DNA from: Ralstonia sp. RRA
GTDB taxonomy: Bacteria; Pseudomonadota; Gammaproteobacteria; Burkholderiales; Burkholderiaceae
NCBI RefSeq assembly: GCF_037023145.1
Contig: NZ_CP146091.1
Coordinates: 682,001 to 746,000, forward strand
DNA: 64,000 bases
Direction: 5' to 3'
Part shown: positions 38,077 to 46,649 of the stretch, piece by piece
Position numbering within the stretch: position 1 is the first letter of the stretch
Layout: every line of letters starts with the position of its first letter
Notes under the pieces: generated by a model
What the model was told of the DNA's origin: nothing
Database searches by the model: none
The model's input: the letters and a program-made list of their open reading frames with translations, nothing else
Made by a program: the position numbers and the translations under genes

Positions 38077-39216
38077 TTAGCTCTGAACGTGATTCTGCAA
38101 GTCTGCAACTGCATGCGCGCAGATCTCGCCGATGGTATCGACGTCTGCCTCGCTCAGCCACCAGCCGCAGGGAAGGGCAATGATGCGGCTCTGCAGATCG
38201 GTTGTGTGCGGTAGCGGGGCCGGCCCAATTGCGTGGAAACCGCTGTAGGTGTCATTGCGGTGATGAAGGATGGATGCAGAAACGCCTTGGCTCTTCAATC
38301 GTTGAAGTAGCGCGTCTCGGTGCTCGGCCAAGCAGAGCATGACCCAGTACGCGGCATCTGCGCCACTTGCAGCATTCATCGTGGTGATGCCCTTGATGCC
38401 CGCGAGCCGCGTTGCAAGCTTGGCTACGTTGGTGCGCGCCTGCTCGACTCGGCCCTGGGCCGTGTCCAGTTGGGCGCACCCGAGCGCAGCACTCACATTG
38501 CTCATCGTGTACGTCCATCCGATCTCAGGAATGTCCGCGGCAGGATTAATTTCGCCGTCCGCTGTACGGAATGTCGTGCCGTCAATGCCGAAACGCCGGA
38601 GTTGACGTGCCTTCGTGGCCATCTCCGCCGATTTGCAAACCAAGGCACCCCCGTCGATGCAGTTGATCTGCCGATTGGGGTAGAAGGAGTAGATCGAGAA
38701 ATCCGCAAGCCCGCCGACGTGTGCGCCATCCTGCAGGGCAAACAGCGCGTTGTTGCAGTCTTCAATAAATGCAATACCTCGGGCCTTGCACAACGCGGCC
38801 ATTTCGCGCGCCGGGCCGGGGTATCCCGCGACGTGATACATGACCACGGCCTTTGTCTTGTCGCTGAGCTTTTGCGCGGCATCGGCGACATCCATCTCAA
38901 CCGAACTGGGGCATACGTCAACCCATACTGGTACGGCGCCACAATGCGCAATCGCGGAGTTGGTGGACATGCAGGAAAAAGCTGTGGTCAGGACTTCATC
39001 CCCAGGGCGCACCCCTGCCAGATGCAGAGCCAGAAACAGCGCACTCGTCATGTCGTGGGTGGAAACCACGTGAGACTGACCAACAAGATTGCCAATGCCC
39101 TGTTCGAACATCTGCACATACTTGCCACTGGCGATCTGGCCCGAGCGTAGGACCTCCAGTGTGGCTGCCTCCATTTCAGGGAGACGCGGTACTCCAAACA
39201 GCGGTATCTGCTTCAC
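38077..39216 (-). CDS. DegT/DnrJ/EryC1/StrS-fold protein with Arg at the PLP-lysine position
   Basis: 379 residues. The whole fold is recognisable: GVRPGDEVLTTAF, AVPVWVDVCP, FIEDCNNALFA (PLP Asp153) and GGLADFSIYSFYPNRQINCIDGG. In active sugar aminotransferases the SFxxxK motif holds the Schiff-base lysine. Here the codon at 38671-38673 (CGG on the coding strand) gives Arg182. The neighbouring paralogue has Lys at the same residue number. The protein may act as a non-aminating PMP enzyme, as ColD and E1 do with His there, or as a partner subunit of the intact paralogue. No frameshift or stop is seen, so it is maintained. Confidence 0.88.
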   Translation of the reverse strand: MKQIPLFGVPRLPEMEAATLEVLRSGQIASGKYVQMFEQGIGNLVGQSHVVSTHDMTSALFLALHLAGVRPGDEVLTTAFSCMSTNSAIAHCGAVPVWVDVCPSSVEMDVADAAQKLSDKTKAVVMYHVAGYPGPAREMAALCKARGIAFIEDCNNALFALQDGAHVGGLADFSIYSFYPNRQINCIDGGALVCKSAEMATKARQLRRFGIDGTTFRTADGEINPAADIPEIGWTYTMSNVSAALGCAQLDTAQGRVEQARTNVAKLATRLAGIKGITTMNAASGADAAYWVMLCLAEHRDALLQRLKSQGVSASILHHRNDTYSGFHAIGPAPLPHTTDLQSRIIALPCGWWLSEADVDTIGEICAHAVADLQNHVQS

Positions 39217-39227
39217 CTGGTGTCTCC

Positions 39228-40313
39228 TTAACCTTTCCGGATGACATCAACGATGCGCTCGCGATCTTCATCGCTGACCCACCAGCCGCACGGGATGTGC
39301 AGCAGCCTCTTGTAGAACGTGTCCAGCCCCGGCAACTCTCGGCTGGACGCTGCGAAGATGCTGTGGAGGTTGTTGGGGCGATGCAGCTTTGAGGCGGCGA
39401 TCCCCGCGGCATTGAGTGCCTTTTCCAGGCTGGCGCTGTCATCGCACAGCAGGGTGTAGATCCAGTAGCTCGGCTCGGCAACTGCATCGCAGCGAGCAAA
39501 ATCGACCCCGCTGACGGAGTCCAGTTGAGCGTCGTAGAACTTGCCATTCTGGATGTGTCGGTCCAGAACGGCTGAGACGCCCTGCAACTGAACTCGCCCG
39601 ATCGCCGCGGTGACGTTGCTCATGTTGTACTTGTACCCAACGCTGGTGATATCGATCTCGGTGCGTGGAACGCCCTTCAGCATGCCGAACCACCGGAATT
39701 TCTTTGCCGCTTCCATCTGCGAGTCGTCGCTGAACGTCAGCAGACCACCGTCGACGGTGGTCATATGTTTGATTGCCTGGAAGGAATAGATTCCGTAATG
39801 GCCGATCGTTCCGATCGGCTGATCTTGGTAGCGAGCCCCCAGCGCATGGGCACAATCCTCAATGAGGGCGATCCCATGCTCGTCGGCAAGCTGCTTCAGT
39901 TCAGCAAGACGAACCGGGTAACCCGCATAGTGAACGCAAAGAATCGCCTTGGTTCTGCTTGTGATGCAGCTACGGACCGATTCGGGGCACATGTTGCCCG
40001 ATACCGGATCGACGTCGGCCCAAACCACTTTTGCGCCGGTATAGAGGATCGACGTATTGGTTGGCTCAGCGGTCATCGGCGTGGAAATCACTTCATCGCC
40101 AGGGCCCACGCCGGCCAACGTCAGCGCCGCATGAAGGGCACCCGTTCCGCTGCTCATCGCGAGCGAGCGTTCCAGCCCGAATTTCTGATTGAACTCTGAC
40201 TCGAATCGATAGACGGACTCGCCCTCGGCGATCATGCCGCTGTACAGGACCTCTTCCAGAGCGGGCATGAGAACCGACTTGGCGGGCATGGCGACTTTGA
40301 CGATCGGGATCAT
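39228..40313 (-). CDS. sugar-nucleotide aminotransferase, DegT/DnrJ/EryC1/StrS family
   Basis: 361 residues of PLP fold type I. MSSGTGALHAAL at 53-62, GVGPGDEVISTP, LIEDCAHALGA (Asp153) and IYSFQAIKHMTTVDGG with the Schiff-base Lys182 are intact. It should transfer an amino group from glutamate to a keto-sugar nucleotide, probably the 4-keto product of the FnlA/CapE-like dehydratase in the same operon. It lies 11 bases upstream of the Arg-containing paralogue and 11 bases after the GNAT. Regiospecificity (C3 or C4) cannot be read from sequence. Confidence 0.92.
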   Translation of the reverse strand: MIPIVKVAMPAKSVLMPALEEVLYSGMIAEGESVYRFESEFNQKFGLERSLAMSSGTGALHAALTLAGVGPGDEVISTPMTAEPTNTSILYTGAKVVWADVDPVSGNMCPESVRSCITSRTKAILCVHYAGYPVRLAELKQLADEHGIALIEDCAHALGARYQDQPIGTIGHYGIYSFQAIKHMTTVDGGLLTFSDDSQMEAAKKFRWFGMLKGVPRTEIDITSVGYKYNMSNVTAAIGRVQLQGVSAVLDRHIQNGKFYDAQLDSVSGVDFARCDAVAEPSYWIYTLLCDDSASLEKALNAAGIAASKLHRPNNLHSIFAASSRELPGLDTFYKRLLHIPCGWWVSDEDRERIVDVIRKG

Positions 40314-40324
40314 ATTAGTGTCAA

Positions 40325-41152
40325 TTAAATTCGGTTAAGCAGTGAGATGTATGGAAAGTTCGAAAAATCTTTTCCTGAAAGATTGCTGACCATTCGCTGT
40401 GAGCTCATTTGCAGATTCGAGCTATAACCGCGATTGATCAACTCGACGTAAATTCCCGAGTCCTCCGGCGCATTCAGGTTCCACTCATCGGGGAGGGCTC
40501 GATCAATAAGCTGAAAAATTGCATCCCAATTGCCCGTCCACTCAATCAGTGTGCATCCCTGTTGGGTCCGGAGCACGGTGATAGAGGCGGTGTGATTGCT
40601 GAAAGCCATCACGCTTTGCGCGAATGCTGGAACGCCTTGGCTGGATCTGTCTTCCACCGTGATGCCGGCCAAGCCATGGCATAAAAGGCCGACCCTGCCA
40701 GTCGCTGCGCGTTTGCGAACGGTCCCATACCTGTCGTGGCTGTCAACGGTGAAGCCGTGTTTGACATACACATTCGGCTTGTTTGTCCAGAGGACCAGGC
40801 CGTCATACGGCTTTTCTTTGCCGAGGTCCGTTGCGGCCGAAAGCAATTGGTGACTGAGTCCGCTGCCTCGGAATGCGTCGTCAACACACACCAGTCCGAC
40901 GAGGCCAACGGTCCCTACGTCGGGCAGCGTTTCCTCTTTGATGACGAGCGTTGCTGCCGTCACGCGTTCGTCGTTCGAGCCATCCTTGCTGATCAGAATG
41001 GACGTGACCCGAGTACTGTCGCCAATCCACGGGTAATGCGTGGGCAGGTCGACTCCTCGCCCTCTGGAGCTAAAAAACACCTTCCAGATGAGCGCTCGAG
41101 CGGCCGGTGGCACACCGTGATGTATCGAGTGTTGCAGTAATGGCGTGTTCAA
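40325..41152 (-). CDS. GNAT-fold N-acetyltransferase with C-terminal extension
   Basis: 275 residues from the TTG at 41152, which has GAGG six bases upstream; an in-frame GTG at 41230 would give 301. The acetyl-CoA segment is visible as VGLVGLVCVDDAFRGSGLSHQLLSAA, and NVYVKHGFTVDSHDRYG closes the GNAT domain near residue 145. About 130 further residues (from GLLCHGLAGITVED) form an extra domain I do not recognise. In this operon it is likely to N-acylate the amino sugar made by the aminotransferase, but a regulatory acetylase is possible. Confidence 0.72.
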   Translation of the reverse strand: MNTPLLQHSIHHGVPPAARALIWKVFFSSRGRGVDLPTHYPWIGDSTRVTSILISKDGSNDERVTAATLVIKEETLPDVGTVGLVGLVCVDDAFRGSGLSHQLLSAATDLGKEKPYDGLVLWTNKPNVYVKHGFTVDSHDRYGTVRKRAATGRVGLLCHGLAGITVEDRSSQGVPAFAQSVMAFSNHTASITVLRTQQGCTLIEWTGNWDAIFQLIDRALPDEWNLNAPEDSGIYVELINRGYSSNLQMSSQRMVSNLSGKDFSNFPYISLLNRI

Positions 41153-41236
41153 GTTCCGCCTCGTCCATCGAGTCTTGGCTGGGAAATATCCTGGTAGCGG
41201 ATGTGCGATCAAGAAAGCGTTCCAGCACACATCGTG

Positions 41237-41608
41237 CTAGACCTCTCCCTGTTTGACTCCGCTGTAGTCGTCACTCCGAACCTCTGCCCGCAAAGCTTCG
41301 ATCTCCGATCTCAAGAACTCGTACTCTTCCATCTTGCGTTTCAGAAACTGGCTGGTCAGGGCCGCTTTTTCTGCAATGCCGCGCGGAGTGAGAATGTAGA
41401 TATAGCCGAATTTATTTTTGGATTGGCTGAAGTTCTGGACCTTGATCCAACCCTTTTCCGTCAGAGCTTTGATGCAGTAGTTCAGACCTCCAACGCTGAC
41501 GCCCAGTCTTTCTGCAAGCTCGCGCTGAGTGAGGTCCGGATTCTCTTGCAATATGCGCATGATCCGAAAGTACGTGTCCTCTTGTATCTTGGCTTGGCGA
41601 CTCGTCAT
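41237..41608 (-). CDS. MarR-type EPS-associated transcriptional regulator
   Basis: 123 residues with a winged helix at about 20-85 (LTQRELAERLGVSVGGLNYCIKALTEKGWIKV, then GYIYILTPRGIAEK) and a basic-acidic coiled tail. This is the small MarR subgroup that accompanies exopolysaccharide and O-antigen clusters. First gene of Block A; the GNAT start follows within 100 bases, so it may autoregulate the operon. Operator unknown; the 234 bases upstream are the candidate region. Confidence 0.88.
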   Translation of the reverse strand: MTSRQAKIQEDTYFRIMRILQENPDLTQRELAERLGVSVGGLNYCIKALTEKGWIKVQNFSQSKNKFGYIYILTPRGIAEKAALTSQFLKRKMEEYEFLRSEIEALRAEVRSDDYSGVKQGEV

Positions 41609-41842
41609 GGAATGGACCCAATGCTCATGTGTCTGTTTTCAGTGGCAAGCAAGGCATTGCTGAGAGCCTCGACAAATACGCTCGCGTCTATCGGTAAGAG
41701 TAAAAAGTGCTCTATCGTGTACGTTTGTTTGAAGTTGAACAATTTTACTTGGATCCGGTGGCATGGTCCACCGTTGTGCAGGGACTTGCCTGAACGCGAG
41801 CGTTTTACGCTGGCGTGATCCATCGTGTACTTGAGTGCTACC
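41609..41842 (-). promoter_or_regulatory. intergenic region between Block B end and Block A regulator
   Basis: No gene. AT-rich around 41700-41760, with TTCAAC and GATAGA 17 bases apart on the minus strand as a weak promoter candidate for Block A. No terminator is evident for Block B, so readthrough into Block A is possible. Confidence 0.35.
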
Positions 41843-42928
41843 TTAGGGTGTCGCGCCTAGGATGGCAGTCCATTGATCAGCAATGGACTCGATCGCAAAA
41901 TGACTCGCTTTTGCTTTCCCCTGGATCGCCAGGCGTTCAGCGATGGCGGGGTCCTCGATCAGTGTGAGCACCGCATCGGCAAGTGCGGTCTCGTCCTCAA
42001 CGGGTACCATCAGCGCATCTTCGTGATCTGCCAGCAATTCCCGAGGCCCCTGGTCGCAATTGGTCGAGACGATGGGCAAGCCGAATGCCATGGCTTCGAT
42101 CAAGACCAGCCCAAAGCCTTCGTAGCGTGAACTGAGGCAGAAGATCGTGCTTTGTGCGTATGTTCGGGCGATCTCGGTGTGCACTCCGGGTAGTGAAACG
42201 CACTGTTCGAGACCGAGTTGATGACATAGTGCCTCCAGTTGTCCTCGCTCCTCGCCTTCGCCGACGATCAACAGTTTCCAGTCCGGGGCATGTTGGGCCA
42301 CTTGCTGCCAAGCCTTCAGCAATACATCAAAGCCTTTGGCCCTGGTCAGGCGTCCCACTGCCAAGACCGTCCGTGTATCGCGCGATGTTCGCGCGTGCGG
42401 TAATGGAAACGGCAGAGGATTTGGGATGTGCACAATGTTGCAAGGAGGTCGCAAAGCCTCCATCCAGCGCATGCGATCACGCTTGGTGAGCACCACGACA
42501 TCCGTACAAGTTCGAGCGGCGAGGAAGCGGGCCATCTTGCGGACCGGTCTCCCCAGATCTTCGTCGAAATGGCAATGCTCCCACGAAATCCTGCGCACCT
42601 TTCGGCCAAGCGTGGCCGGCAGCGTGAACAGCGTCAGCATCGTATCGACTTCGACCAGCACTTCGACGCCATGCTCACGCACAAAGCGACGGATGCCGAG
42701 GACGGTCGAAGCGTACTGACGCTTGAACGATGGGCGATGCGCGAACAGCGCGCAGTGCTCGACCGCTGGGTGCAACGGAAAAACGCATACTTGATCCCAG
42801 AGACTCAATATGAGCACCCGGTAGCCGCGTGCGGCCAGCGCATTGGCGATCACTGCGGTCATGCGCTCCGCACCTGCGAAGGCGTTCAGTGTGCCGGTGA
42901 GGAAGCAGATGGTTGGAAGCTGAGTCAC
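41843..42928 (-). CDS. glycosyltransferase family 4
   Basis: 361 residues, GT-B fold. ICFLTGTLNAFAGAERMTAVIANALAARGY opens the acceptor half, VLAVGRLTRAKGFDVLLKAW the donor half. FCLSSRYEGFGLVLIEAMAFGLPIVSTNCDQGPRELL holds the ExxFGLxxxE-type motif of GT4. The start is GTG at 42928, overlapping the flippase stop by four bases (GTGA). A longer frame to 43495 merely crosses the flippase gene. Last gene of Block B. The GPREL motif resembles transferases using UDP-GalNAc or UDP-Gal donors, a weak hint. Confidence 0.88.
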   Translation of the reverse strand: MTQLPTICFLTGTLNAFAGAERMTAVIANALAARGYRVLILSLWDQVCVFPLHPAVEHCALFAHRPSFKRQYASTVLGIRRFVREHGVEVLVEVDTMLTLFTLPATLGRKVRRISWEHCHFDEDLGRPVRKMARFLAARTCTDVVVLTKRDRMRWMEALRPPCNIVHIPNPLPFPLPHARTSRDTRTVLAVGRLTRAKGFDVLLKAWQQVAQHAPDWKLLIVGEGEERGQLEALCHQLGLEQCVSLPGVHTEIARTYAQSTIFCLSSRYEGFGLVLIEAMAFGLPIVSTNCDQGPRELLADHEDALMVPVEDETALADAVLTLIEDPAIAERLAIQGKAKASHFAIESIADQWTAILGATP

Positions 42929-44169
42929 GCCGATGCCATCCCCGGTGTTGGGCGATGGCGCCACCATAGCGCCATACCGACCATGACCGCCATGCCGTTG
43001 CCAAGAGCATAACCCGCGATGGCACCCCAGACGCCAAGGTGTGGAATGGTGAGCAAATCGAAGACCAGCGTTGTGACCAACACCAGGGCCCATTTCATGG
43101 TCACCCAGCGCGGTCGGCGCAGATGGACCGCCAACAGCGTGAGCGCCACGTCGGCGAATACTAGTGCCGAAGCCGCTGCCGCTATGCGCAGCAGCGTCAC
43201 TGTGGTGCCGAATGCGCTGCCATAGAGCAGGTGCACGATCCAGGGAGCGCATGCAGCAATGGCCAACCCGCCGACCAATCCGAGTGCGCCGATGCCAAAC
43301 GCAACACGGCCGATTCTTGCGTGCGCATCGGCAAAGGTTGTGCGCGCGTAGATGTAGCTTGGCGCAATGCCCGCGACCAAGATGGTAGCAACCATTGTGA
43401 AGTTGTCCAGGATCTGCATGCAGGCGGCATAGGCGCCGAAATCCACTGCAGAAACGGACGGCTGAAGCACCAGTTGGTCTACCCGGCGCGCGCACATCAT
43501 CAGAATGAAGCTGCCCCAGAACAGCATGCCGGCTCCAACCAGTTCGCGTGCCTGGGGCGGGTGCCAGGCGAAGTCGCGGTCGGGTACGCGAATGAAGTAG
43601 TAGCTGGTGAGCAGCACTGCCGAAACAATGGCCTCGAGCGCAAACGCGGCTACGTAGCCTGTGATCTCGTGGATGCCCGCAGCGAACAGGCTACCGACGA
43701 GGATCGCCTTGACCACCAACGCAGTAAGACTGAACAGCGTGTTTGGTCGATTGTTGGTATGCGCCTGCATCCAGGCGATCACCACGCCAAATGGTTCCCG
43801 CAGCAAGATCGCAATGCCTAGCCATAGCGCAGCATGCCAGACGTCCGTTCCAGGCGACGTCACGCCCAGATAAACGCACATCAACAAGTAACCGGCAACA
43901 CCTCCAGCCAGGCGCAGCAAAAAGGCGTGTGCGAGCAATCTGTGCTGGGTTGCCGCCCCTGGAGCCGCTACGAGGCGGGGCACCACCACCTCGGCTCCGC
44001 AGACAAACGCGAAGGACCCGGCGATCAGCACGATCGATTGCGCGTACTGGAAATGCGCGAAACCTGAGGGGCCGAGCGCTCGCGCCAGCATGGCCACGAT
44101 GGCGATGCCACCGCCAACCTGAAGGCCCCGCTCGGCCAGCATCCAGAGCAGGTTGCTTGCCACTCGCAT
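42925..44169 (-). CDS. second polysaccharide flippase (MOP superfamily)
   Basis: 414 residues with about twelve hydrophobic helices. LLWMLAERGLQVGGGIAIVAMLAR and ALGPSGFAHFQYAQSIVLI open it in the manner of Wzx/PST transporters. Its sequence is unlike the flippase at 36707. It overlaps both neighbours (TGATG upstream, GTGA downstream), so it is locked in the Block B operon and probably exports the unit that Block B builds. Confidence 0.88.
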   Translation of the reverse strand: MRVASNLLWMLAERGLQVGGGIAIVAMLARALGPSGFAHFQYAQSIVLIAGSFAFVCGAEVVVPRLVAAPGAATQHRLLAHAFLLRLAGGVAGYLLMCVYLGVTSPGTDVWHAALWLGIAILLREPFGVVIAWMQAHTNNRPNTLFSLTALVVKAILVGSLFAAGIHEITGYVAAFALEAIVSAVLLTSYYFIRVPDRDFAWHPPQARELVGAGMLFWGSFILMMCARRVDQLVLQPSVSAVDFGAYAACMQILDNFTMVATILVAGIAPSYIYARTTFADAHARIGRVAFGIGALGLVGGLAIAACAPWIVHLLYGSAFGTTVTLLRIAAAASALVFADVALTLLAVHLRRPRWVTMKWALVLVTTLVFDLLTIPHLGVWGAIAGYALGNGMAVMVGMALWWRHRPTPGMASA

Positions 44170-45317
44170 CAGGTCGCCTCCGTGTGCGGAATGGCCGTGG
44201 TGGTGCCAAGGCTCCGGTAAATATCCAACCAGCGTTGTGCTACGGCATCGATCGAAAACCTAGCCGCGATTAGTGTGTGTCGCTGGGCTTGCTGCAGAGC
44301 CGACCCTCTGCCTTCATGCAGGGCGACGGTCAACGCCGCAGCCAGTGCCTCGGCATCTCCTCGTGGCACCACCACGCCCTGGTTGCACAGCACCTCTTTA
44401 ACGCCCGGTGCATCGGTGGCAACCACCGGACAGCCGCAGGCCAGCGCCTCCACCAGCACCATGGGAAGCCCTTCGATATTCGATGACAGCACGAATGTAT
44501 CGGCCGCGTTGAGCAGTGCCGGCACATCGCTGCGTGCGCCCAGCAACGTGACGCGAGACGTCAAGCCCAATGCGGCAATCTGGTCGTTTAGCGCTTGCTG
44601 AAGAGGACCGCCGCCGGCAATCAGAAGGTGAACCGGCAGGGCGTCATCGATTTGCGCGAATGCGCGTAGCAGCAGGTCTTGTGCCTTTTCCGGAACCAGC
44701 CGCCCGACGTTTAGCGCCAGCCTTGTACCCGCATGGATACCCAGGCGCGCGCGCGTGGCTTCACCTAACGCTGCGTTTGTTTGAAAGCGGTCAATATCGA
44801 TACCGTTGGGCACGACCGTAATGCGATTGGCCGGCACTGCTCCGACCGCAATCATGCCGTTGCGGCCATCATCGCTGACGTGAGTGGTCAGCGTGCTCCA
44901 CCGATCAGTCAGCCGATAGCCCAGCATGCGCAACCAGCCACCTTCACGAAAACTGTGTGCTGTGCTGACCAGCGGAGGGCAGCGCACGATCCGTGTCAGT
45001 GCCCGCGCGAACACGTTGGCGTGGATCATGTGGGCATGGATAACGTCGGGCTGCCATGATTTGATCAGATCGCGGGCTTGCCAAAGCGCCCGTGCCATCC
45101 CCAAGGGGGTTTTGCGCATGGCAAGATCGACAACGTTCGCCGCGGCGGGGATGTCGATTTCCTGGCCGGGCGAGAGGCTGATGATGGTGACTGCATGTCC
45201 GCGAGCCAGAAACGCTTGAGTGAGAGCCACCACTTGATGTTCAGCCCCTCCCATCTTCAAGCCGGTCGTGACCAGCAGAATTCGCATTGGCGCCCCAGCG
45301 AGTGCGGTACACGCCAT
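44169..45317 (-). CDS. glycosyltransferase family 4
   Basis: 382 residues from the ATG at 45317, which overlaps the upstream stop (TGATG); an internal ATG at 45287 directly before RILLVTTGLKMGGAEHQVV is an alternative. HAHMIHANVFARA, VVPNGIDIDRF, LNVGRLVPEKAQDLLLRAF and LSSNIEGLPMVLVEALACGCPVVATDAPGVKEVL are classical GT4 features. Cytoplasmic, acts on the lipid-linked intermediate started by the WbaP-type transferase just upstream. Confidence 0.9.
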   Translation of the reverse strand: MACTALAGAPMRILLVTTGLKMGGAEHQVVALTQAFLARGHAVTIISLSPGQEIDIPAAANVVDLAMRKTPLGMARALWQARDLIKSWQPDVIHAHMIHANVFARALTRIVRCPPLVSTAHSFREGGWLRMLGYRLTDRWSTLTTHVSDDGRNGMIAVGAVPANRITVVPNGIDIDRFQTNAALGEATRARLGIHAGTRLALNVGRLVPEKAQDLLLRAFAQIDDALPVHLLIAGGGPLQQALNDQIAALGLTSRVTLLGARSDVPALLNAADTFVLSSNIEGLPMVLVEALACGCPVVATDAPGVKEVLCNQGVVVPRGDAEALAAALTVALHEGRGSALQQAQRHTLIAARFSIDAVAQRWLDIYRSLGTTTAIPHTEAT

Positions 45318-46648
45318 CAACGCGCTCCGTATCCAGTCAGGATCGTGCGCAGGGTCTTGACGCCGATCAGAAGATCGAGTGCGAACGAGCAGTGTTTGAC
45401 GTAGTAGAGGTCGTAGCTGAGTTTCGTGACGGTTTCCGCATGCGTGCCGACATAGCCTTGTTGCACTTGCGCCCATCCCGACAGCCCCGGTCGCACCAGG
45501 TGCCGGTATGGGTAATAGGAGATCGTATCGGCAAACATGTTGGCCATTGGCACCTGCTCTGGACGTGGTCCGATCAAGCTCATGTCGCCAACCAGCACGT
45601 TCCAGAGTTGCGGCAGTTCGTCGAGCCGATATTTGCGGATCACTCGGCCCACGCGTGTCACGCGCGGATCATGTTGCTGTGCGAACTGTGCCGGGGCGCC
45701 CTGCTGCACACTCATGCTTCGGAACTTGAGCATCGTGAACGGTTCACCAAACCGTCCTACACGCTCTTGGCAAAACAGCATCGGGCCACCCGATTCCAAC
45801 CTGATCGCTAGCGCGGTCATGATCGACAGCGGCAACGCCAGCGGCGCCAGGCAAACCACGGTAGTGATATCGAGGGTGCGTTTTACGAAACCATAGAAAT
45901 AGTGGCGCGCATAGTCGTCGAAGAAATTCTCGTCGATATGCTCGAGGCCAACACGCCCTGTCAGCATCTCACCAACACGGTCCACTGAGTACATCCGCAC
46001 GTGACTTAGCTTGAGCTGCGCCAGCGAACGCGTACGCTCGGGGTCGGCAGTGGCCGAGCGATCGAGCATCAATCCATCGCAGTACACGGCGTTCTCGATC
46101 GAATGGATGAACTCGAGGCGGGTCGGGGAAGGGGGCGTGGCGCCCGGCATGGCAAGGATCGCGTCAAGTTGCTTCAGCGTACCCGGATCGATATAGCCGA
46201 ACACCGGCACGTAGTTCTGGACGAAACGGCGGTAGCCGATGCCGCTCCAGGCAAGCGTTGTGATGTAGCCGAGCAGTAGGGCGCCACGCGAGTACTCAAC
46301 ATGAAATGCGGCGAAGACGATGAGAAGCAAGCTGTAAGGAAGTGTGGCAGACACTCCGATCAGGCTGTTGCCTTCGAGGGCCGGCAGATGGAGTGAACGG
46401 TGCAGTAGCACAAACGTGCACAGGCATGGGATGACCGTCCAGAGTAGCGTACGTGTGAAAACGTAAGTCACGATGCCGGCGTGATAGAGGTATTCCGCCA
46501 GCGCGATGTTGATTCCGAACAATATCAGTCCAAGCAAGGCCCAGGACAGCATTCGGCTGGCGCGGCGTACGGTCTCGGAGCCGTGGACGTTTGCTGCCAT
46601 GGTGCGCTGTGCAGTGCCCAGGCGAGCTTCTTGTTTGTCGCTGCTCAT
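45317..46648 (-). CDS. undecaprenyl-phosphate sugar-1-phosphate transferase (WbaP/WcaJ-like, PHPT family)
   Basis: 443 residues. Four N-terminal helices (about 32-130) precede a cytoplasmic linker. The C-terminal catalytic domain from about residue 240 has FVKRTLDITTVVCLAPLALPL, MLFCQERVGRFGEPFTMLKFRSM, RKYRLDELPQLWNVLVGDMSLIGPRPE and RPGLSGWAQVQQGY. It loads a hexose- or HexNAc-1-phosphate on undecaprenyl phosphate. This is the second initiating enzyme of the locus and belongs to another family than the one at 27817. It lies one base after the upstream GT4 gene. Confidence 0.93.
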   Translation of the reverse strand: MSSDKQEARLGTAQRTMAANVHGSETVRRASRMLSWALLGLILFGINIALAEYLYHAGIVTYVFTRTLLWTVIPCLCTFVLLHRSLHLPALEGNSLIGVSATLPYSLLLIVFAAFHVEYSRGALLLGYITTLAWSGIGYRRFVQNYVPVFGYIDPGTLKQLDAILAMPGATPPSPTRLEFIHSIENAVYCDGLMLDRSATADPERTRSLAQLKLSHVRMYSVDRVGEMLTGRVGLEHIDENFFDDYARHYFYGFVKRTLDITTVVCLAPLALPLSIMTALAIRLESGGPMLFCQERVGRFGEPFTMLKFRSMSVQQGAPAQFAQQHDPRVTRVGRVIRKYRLDELPQLWNVLVGDMSLIGPRPEQVPMANMFADTISYYPYRHLVRPGLSGWAQVQQGYVGTHAETVTKLSYDLYYVKHCSFALDLLIGVKTLRTILTGYGAR

Positions 46649-46649
46649 G

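Noticed and set aside
42929..43495. N-terminal extension of the Block B glycosyltransferase
   Set aside because: The extended frame only crosses the flippase gene. The GTG at 42928 with a four-base overlap fits the operon's pattern.
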